From JACVRW01 sp963716215 (lineage in GTDB: Bacteria; Actinomycetota; Thermoleophilia; Solirubrobacterales; Thermoleophilaceae), in assembly GCA_963716215.1 (NCBI GenBank), contig OY970298.1, positions 2,480,001 to 2,544,000 of the forward strand: 64,000 bases of DNA, given 5' to 3'. Shown here piece by piece: positions 59,607 through 64,000 of this stretch; the stretch's first letter is position 1; each line of letters starts with the position of its first letter. Made by a program: the position numbers and the translations under genes. The notes below the pieces were generated by a model. It made no database searches. It was not told where the DNA came from and was given only the letters and a program-made list of their open reading frames with translations.

Positions 59607-60731
59607 AAACGATCGACGACGGCGATCGGCCTCGCGGTCGCGCTTGCGGTTGTGACATCCGGCGCCTTGCTGTCCTCCTCGGAGAAGGAAGACCCCCCGG
59701 ATCTCACCCCCTACCGCGGCTTGGCCACCTGGCTCGACAACTGGGATTGGGCGACCTGGCAAGACCCGGACAGCAGGCAACGGGCGGACAAGACGATCGC
59801 CACCATGAGCGAGAAGGGCGTCCGGACGCTGTTCCTCGCCACGTCCCACTGGAGCCAGCCCGCCGGGGTCGTGATGCCGCGAGCGGTCTCGCAGACGATC
59901 GAGGCGGCTCACCGCCACGGGATGAAGGTCGTGGCCTGGTACCAGCCGTCGCTCGTGAACCCCGAGCGCGACTTCCGGCGCGCCCTCGCGGCGATTCAAT
60001 TCGAGACCGCCGATGGAGAGCGCGTGGATTCCTTCGCGCTTGACATCGAGGCCCGCTCCGTTCGACCCGTCTCGACCCGCAACGCCCGCCTACTGCGGCT
60101 GGCCGACCGCCTTCGCGACGAGGTGGGACCGGGCTACGCGCTCGGCGCGATCGTCCCCTCGCCACGTCGGCTGGACCTCTATCCCCAATCCTGGCCCGGC
60201 TTCCCGTACAAGCGGCTCGCGAAGGTGTTCGACGTGTTCCTGCCGATGGCGTACTGGACGTTCCACGCGCCCACGCTCAACGACGCCAGGGCCTACACCC
60301 GCGACAGCGTGTCCGGGATCAGAGCGCTGGTCGGCGATCCAGATATCGCGGTGCACGCCATCGGAGGGACCGCGAGGGACGCCACGAGCGCCGGCGTGCG
60401 CGGCTTCATCGCCGCCACCCGGGAGTGCGGTGTCCGCGGCATCAGCCTCTATGACTTCCTCACCACGAGCACCTCGGCGTGGCGCGAGATCGCGGCCCGT
60501 CCAAAGGGCCGCCCGCACCGAACGCGCGGCTGCGATTGGAAGCGCCGGGAGCCGGCCGAGCTAGCCGCGGCCCGGATGCTGCGGCTTGAGGCGAAGCGTG
60601 AGCAGCGTCTCGAACGCCGTGTACGCGCGGAACATGCGGAAGACCAGAAACGCCGGAACGAACGGAAGCGCCGCAAACTGGCGGTACGCAAGCAGCAGCA
60701 GCGTGATGACGAACAGCTGAAGGCCGACTAG
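59604..60731 (+). CDS. Secreted (beta/alpha)-barrel-like protein of unknown activity
   Basis: A 375-residue protein with a signal peptide (1-25). YRGLATWLDNWDW, TLFLATSHWSQPAGV, GMKVVAWYQPSL, DSFALDIEARS and VFLPMAYWTFHAPT read like successive strands of a TIM-barrel glycoside-hydrolase-like protein; Asp-Glu in ALDIEAR may be catalytic. The last about 57 residues are a charged Lys/Arg/Glu helix encoded antisense to the end of the GT2 gene (171-bp overlap). Role: surface glycan processing is plausible but not proven. Confidence 0.65.
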   Translation: MKRSTTAIGLAVALAVVTSGALLSSSEKEDPPDLTPYRGLATWLDNWDWATWQDPDSRQRADKTIATMSEKGVRTLFLATSHWSQPAGVVMPRAVSQTIEAAHRHGMKVVAWYQPSLVNPERDFRRALAAIQFETADGERVDSFALDIEARSVRPVSTRNARLLRLADRLRDEVGPGYALGAIVPSPRRLDLYPQSWPGFPYKRLAKVFDVFLPMAYWTFHAPTLNDARAYTRDSVSGIRALVGDPDIAVHAIGGTARDATSAGVRGFIAATRECGVRGISLYDFLTTSTSAWREIAARPKGRPHRTRGCDWKRREPAELAAARMLRLEAKREQRLERRVRAEHAEDQKRRNERKRRKLAVRKQQQRDDEQLKAD

Positions 60732-62435
60732 GAAGCCGGCCACGACCGAGATCTCTCGCAGTGCGAACACGCCCGGGTCGAGCAGCTCGACGACCCCCGC
60801 ACAGACCAGGATGGGGATCATCAGCGTGCGCCGCGAGGCGTTGAAGATGGACCACGGCAGCACCCAGAGCCCGCGCAGGCCCTGACGCATCCAGATCGTC
60901 GACATGTTGCGCCCGGCCATGTGGAAGAGCCCGCGCGCCCAGCGCTGGCGCTGTTCGCGGAGATGGGCCACGCTCCCCGGCACCTCTGTGAGCACGCGGA
61001 CCTCGAGGTCCGTGACGATGCGGTAGCCCAAGCGGCCGATGCGCATGGTGATGTCGGCATCCTCGCCGTTGATGCCCTCCGCGAAGCCGCCCAGCTCCTC
61101 CACCAGTGTGCGCCGGTACGCCGCGATCATGCCGGGCATCACCATCACGGCGTCGGCGGCGCCCTGAGCCACCCGCAGGAAGGCCACGCCGTAGAACACC
61201 TCGGCGATGCGCAGCGGAGACAGCCACCACGGCGTTTCCTCGTTCGGCATCGGCAGTCCGCTCACACCGCCCACCGACGGGTCCCAGAACCAAGGCATCA
61301 CGGTCTCCAGGAGCTCCGGCGAGACGGTCGTGTCCGCGTCGATGCGGATCACGACGTCCTCGGTGATGCGCGCCAGGCCCGCGTTGAGCGCCCGGGCCTT
61401 CCCCGGCGCGGTGCACGTCAGAACCTCTCCCTCCACCGCTTCGCAGTCCGCGAGCGCCGCCCGCGCGATCGCGGCGGTGTTATCCGTGGATGCGTTGTCG
61501 ACCACGTACAGCTTGCAGCCCTCGGAATGGCGCGCGGTGGCGGCGTCGATCGCGCGAATGCAGTCGGCGAGGTGGCTTCCCTCGTTGTAGGCGGGGATCA
61601 GGAATGCCACCGACAGGCGCGGACCGGTTGCGGGCTTCTTGTGCTCGAACGTCGCGCTGGCCACGTACAGCAGAACGGTCAGCCCGAGCAGGAAGATCAC
61701 GATCGACGAGTCCAGGCCGCCGATGAATCGCACGTGCAGCCCCTCGAACCACGCGTCCCGGGCAAGCCCGAAGCCGACGGCGAGCAGGGCCGCGCCCGCT
61801 ACCGCTCCCAGGAACACGAGCAGATAGATGGGCGAACGGCGCCTCCGCGCGACCACGCGGATGCCGTCCGGCAAGAGGTATCGCATGAAGACCGTGCTGA
61901 TGATCACCAGCAGCCCAGCGAGGCCGGCGATGATGCCGCCGACGGGCGAGAACGGCCAGGGCGTCCACGAGTCGCTGAACCACACCATTACGGCGTCGAC
62001 CAACAGGATCGAGACGAAGTAGAACGCCCACCCGAACAGCGCGAGCCTGACCCTGCCGGACCAGGAGCCGACGGCGAAGACGCTCAGCAGGAGGATCATC
62101 AGAGCCAGAAACGGGCGGAACGCCAGCGAGCCGCCCTGTGCCAGAAGCTCGGCCGAATCCTTGCCGGAGATCAACGCCAGCGGCTCGACATACCACTCCT
62201 GCAGCTGATCGAGGAACGGCACGAGCGCCGCGGACAGGCCGACGAACAGCACCAGGAAGACCGGAGCCGCCCACACGGTTCGCGGCACCGCGAACGCCTC
62301 GGGCACCGTGTCGGCTGACCACCAGTGGGGCCTCGCGAGCGCCTGCGGCGGCGGCACCGCCGGCGGCTGTGGGTGGTCGAAGGGCACCACTTCCACGGAG
62401 CTCGCGGGGACCAACTCTTCGCGCGACTCGGTCAT
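60561..62435 (-). CDS. Processive membrane glycosyltransferase, GT2 family
   Basis: A 624-residue integral membrane GT2. N-terminal helices (about 50-285) are followed by the catalytic domain: IPAYNEGSHLADCI, DADTTVSPE (DxD), NGEDADITMRIGRLGYR and the QRQRWARG (Q/RxxRW) motif of processive polysaccharide synthases, then four C-terminal helices. It should extrude a beta-linked polysaccharide. ATG 62435 shares one base with the stop of the MBL-Rieske gene, so the two are an operon. Confidence 0.87.
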   Translation of the reverse strand: MTESREELVPASSVEVVPFDHPQPPAVPPPQALARPHWWSADTVPEAFAVPRTVWAAPVFLVLFVGLSAALVPFLDQLQEWYVEPLALISGKDSAELLAQGGSLAFRPFLALMILLLSVFAVGSWSGRVRLALFGWAFYFVSILLVDAVMVWFSDSWTPWPFSPVGGIIAGLAGLLVIISTVFMRYLLPDGIRVVARRRRSPIYLLVFLGAVAGAALLAVGFGLARDAWFEGLHVRFIGGLDSSIVIFLLGLTVLLYVASATFEHKKPATGPRLSVAFLIPAYNEGSHLADCIRAIDAATARHSEGCKLYVVDNASTDNTAAIARAALADCEAVEGEVLTCTAPGKARALNAGLARITEDVVIRIDADTTVSPELLETVMPWFWDPSVGGVSGLPMPNEETPWWLSPLRIAEVFYGVAFLRVAQGAADAVMVMPGMIAAYRRTLVEELGGFAEGINGEDADITMRIGRLGYRIVTDLEVRVLTEVPGSVAHLREQRQRWARGLFHMAGRNMSTIWMRQGLRGLWVLPWSIFNASRRTLMIPILVCAGVVELLDPGVFALREISVVAGFLVGLQLFVITLLLLAYRQFAALPFVPAFLVFRMFRAYTAFETLLTLRLKPQHPGRG

Positions 62436-63994
62436 CAGTCCTCGTCCAGGCAAACGGCGTTGATGCTGCCCACGTTGTTCCGCGCCTCCCCGTCGTTCTC
62501 CAGATCGAACTGCCATTGGTGGCGCGGACAGGTGAGGTAGCGCCCCTCTTCCACCCACCCGCGGCTCAGGTCGCCGCCCTGGTGCGGGCAGTAGCGGTTG
62601 AGCGCGTAGCGCGTCCCGTCGGCTTCCACGACGATGCGCTCCTGGTTCGTCTCGATCGCCAGCAGCCGATCGCAGAACCAGTTCATGTCCTCCGCCTCGA
62701 GCCGTAGGAAGCCCTGGACCACCGTGTGGTAGATGTCGGGCTCGCGGTTGAGGCGCATCCGGAACGTCAGCGAGAAGTCGTCCCACGTGATCTTGTTGTC
62801 GAGGACTCGCGCCACCTCCCACGACGGAGCCGTGACCGAGTAGAAGTCGCCATCGCTGAGGCGGTCCACCAGCTCGACCTTGCGCGGCGGGAAGTCCACC
62901 CGCAGCATCCGGTCCGGGAGATCGTCGAGGCGGAAGTAGAGGGGCGTCTCGACGCGGTCGTGCATGGTCAAGCCCTCCAGCTTCTCCTCGAGCACCAGCT
63001 TGACCCGTGCCAGCAGCTGCTCGCCGTCATCCCGCTGGCGGTACTGGCTGGCGCGCGCGGCGAAGAAAGGCTCGAAGGCACCCGCGTACTCGCGGATGTA
63101 GGTCTCCCAGTTCCCGTTGAGCCGCTCGGTGGCCTCGTACACGACCTCCCCGGTCTCCGCGTCGAGCGTGTCGCCGGGCATCATCTCCGGCCACCGCGTC
63201 TCGGCACGCGGCAGGCGCTTGTCCAGATACTCGATCAACTGGTCGGCGCGGGGGAAGATGTTGACGGGCTCGAAGTTCAGGTGCACGAGCTCCGGGTCGA
63301 GGAAGCACGGCGGACCCGCCGAGGGCAGGTAGACGCGCGGGCGCAGCGTCTTGATCGCCTGGGCTACGCCGTTGAACTTGGCGCGCACCTTCTTGCGGGC
63401 GATCTCCTCGTACTGCTCGCGCGGATAGTCGTAGCACGTGGGATGCCAGCCGGCCCCGGAGAACTGGCAGGCGAACACGTCCGGCTCGCCCTCGGCACGC
63501 GCTATGCCGGGGAGGGCGTCGACGATGCGGCAGTCGTTCAGGTTGAGAAAAGAGCGGCCCGCGGCCTTGACCAGGATCGCCGAATCGCGGTTCAGCTCCG
63601 AGTCGTCCAGATACAGCTTGATCGACCCCCCGGGAATCGGCACCGAATCGCCGTCGCCACACACGACCACGTCCTTGCAGCGGTAGTCCGCGAAGGCGGT
63701 TACCAGGTAGTTGCGCCGGAAGTCCGGGATCACGACGGTGAAGTCGCGGCTGCGCAGACTGTCGAGAAAGGCGAGGTCGAGGTGGTCCTTGTGCTCGTGA
63801 CTGATGTAGAGGTAGCGCTCGCGTTGAGCGTCGCCGAGCTTCTCCTCCACGACCGCGGCGAGATGGTGGTTGCGCGGTAGCTGAAACCACGCCGAGTCGA
63901 ACGCTCCGGTCGGAGACAGCCAGGGGTCCGTGATGACGATGGCCTCGGCCGTTTCTACGCAAAAGCCAGCATGACCGAGGAAGGTGATCTTCAT
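62435..63994 (-). CDS. Metallo-beta-lactamase-fold plus Rieske [2Fe-2S] protein (CMAH-like domain set)
   Basis: A 519-residue protein. The N-terminal MBL-fold domain has HEHKDH at residues 66-71 and DDSELNRDSAILVKA; the C-terminal 70 residues hold a Rieske centre (CPHQGGDL and CPRHQWQFD, that is CxH and CxxH). CMP-N-acetylneuraminate hydroxylase has the same two domains but with Rieske first. A hydroxylase or redox role on a nucleotide sugar or glycan is inferred from this and from the coupled GT2. Its upstream region is cut by the window edge. Confidence 0.8.
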   Translation of the reverse strand: MKITFLGHAGFCVETAEAIVITDPWLSPTGAFDSAWFQLPRNHHLAAVVEEKLGDAQRERYLYISHEHKDHLDLAFLDSLRSRDFTVVIPDFRRNYLVTAFADYRCKDVVVCGDGDSVPIPGGSIKLYLDDSELNRDSAILVKAAGRSFLNLNDCRIVDALPGIARAEGEPDVFACQFSGAGWHPTCYDYPREQYEEIARKKVRAKFNGVAQAIKTLRPRVYLPSAGPPCFLDPELVHLNFEPVNIFPRADQLIEYLDKRLPRAETRWPEMMPGDTLDAETGEVVYEATERLNGNWETYIREYAGAFEPFFAARASQYRQRDDGEQLLARVKLVLEEKLEGLTMHDRVETPLYFRLDDLPDRMLRVDFPPRKVELVDRLSDGDFYSVTAPSWEVARVLDNKITWDDFSLTFRMRLNREPDIYHTVVQGFLRLEAEDMNWFCDRLLAIETNQERIVVEADGTRYALNRYCPHQGGDLSRGWVEEGRYLTCPRHQWQFDLENDGEARNNVGSINAVCLDED

Positions 63995-64000
63995 GAACTG

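Overview
The window is very GC-rich, dense, single-chromosome bacterial DNA with many GTG/TTG starts and stop-start overlaps. Gene content (WS/DGAT acyltransferase, class III cyclase, GarA-like FHA protein beside a MerR regulator, an RsiG-like small protein, HD-GYP/GGDEF proteins, and the rpsB-tsf-pyrH-frr-uppS-cdsA and dxr-rseP-ispG clusters) points to an actinomycetote, most likely class Thermoleophilia (Solirubrobacterales-like). That placement is inference from gene repertoire; no rRNA is present. No insertion sequence, phage, CRISPR array, tRNA or rRNA was found.

Layout. 0-9 kb: an SDR oxidoreductase, a SAM methyltransferase, secreted proteins including a PQQ sugar dehydrogenase with a PKD domain, a PolX/PHP protein whose polymerase site is destroyed, a rubredoxin/metallo-beta-lactamase protein and a DUF1990 pair. 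9-15 kb: small membrane proteins, DNA polymerase IV, then a candidate c-di-GMP riboswitch in front of an ice-binding-like secreted protein translationally coupled to an L,D-transpeptidase, followed by a wax ester/DGAT enzyme and a YbaK deacylase. 15-29 kb: a frameshifted beta-propeller gene, amt-glnB, cell-wall enzymes (PBP4-type, beta-lactamase-like, VanX-like), a sensor kinase, NAD synthetase, a class III cyclase and a sigma-region-4/anti-sigma fusion. Palindromic repeats flank the PBP4 gene.

29-38 kb (minus strand): a tightly overlapping run proS-pgsA-RsiG-like-GarA-like-MerR-apt-SRPBCC-FAD oxidase, with a divergent GGDEF/HD-GYP membrane protein. 37-46 kb (minus): ispG-fadD-rseP-dxr and a 930-residue GAF/GGDEF/HD-GYP protein. 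46-54 kb: a luciferase-SCP2 fusion, then the cdsA-uppS-frr-pyrH-tsf-rpsB translation/envelope operon and the rluD-lspA-yggT-proC operon. 54-64 kb: a cell-surface carbohydrate region with a galactose-oxidase-like enzyme, a beta-propeller, a UDP-sulfoquinovose-synthase-like epimerase, a barrel-like secreted protein behind a 24-bp GTTAAC operator array, a processive GT2 glycosyltransferase and an MBL-Rieske protein.

A recurring theme is c-di-GMP: two GGDEF/HD-GYP proteins, one likely c-di-GMP-I riboswitch controlling an envelope operon, and an RsiG-like protein carrying a near-intact c-di-GMP-binding signature. Together they suggest second-messenger control of surface structures and of a sigma factor; this linkage is inference.
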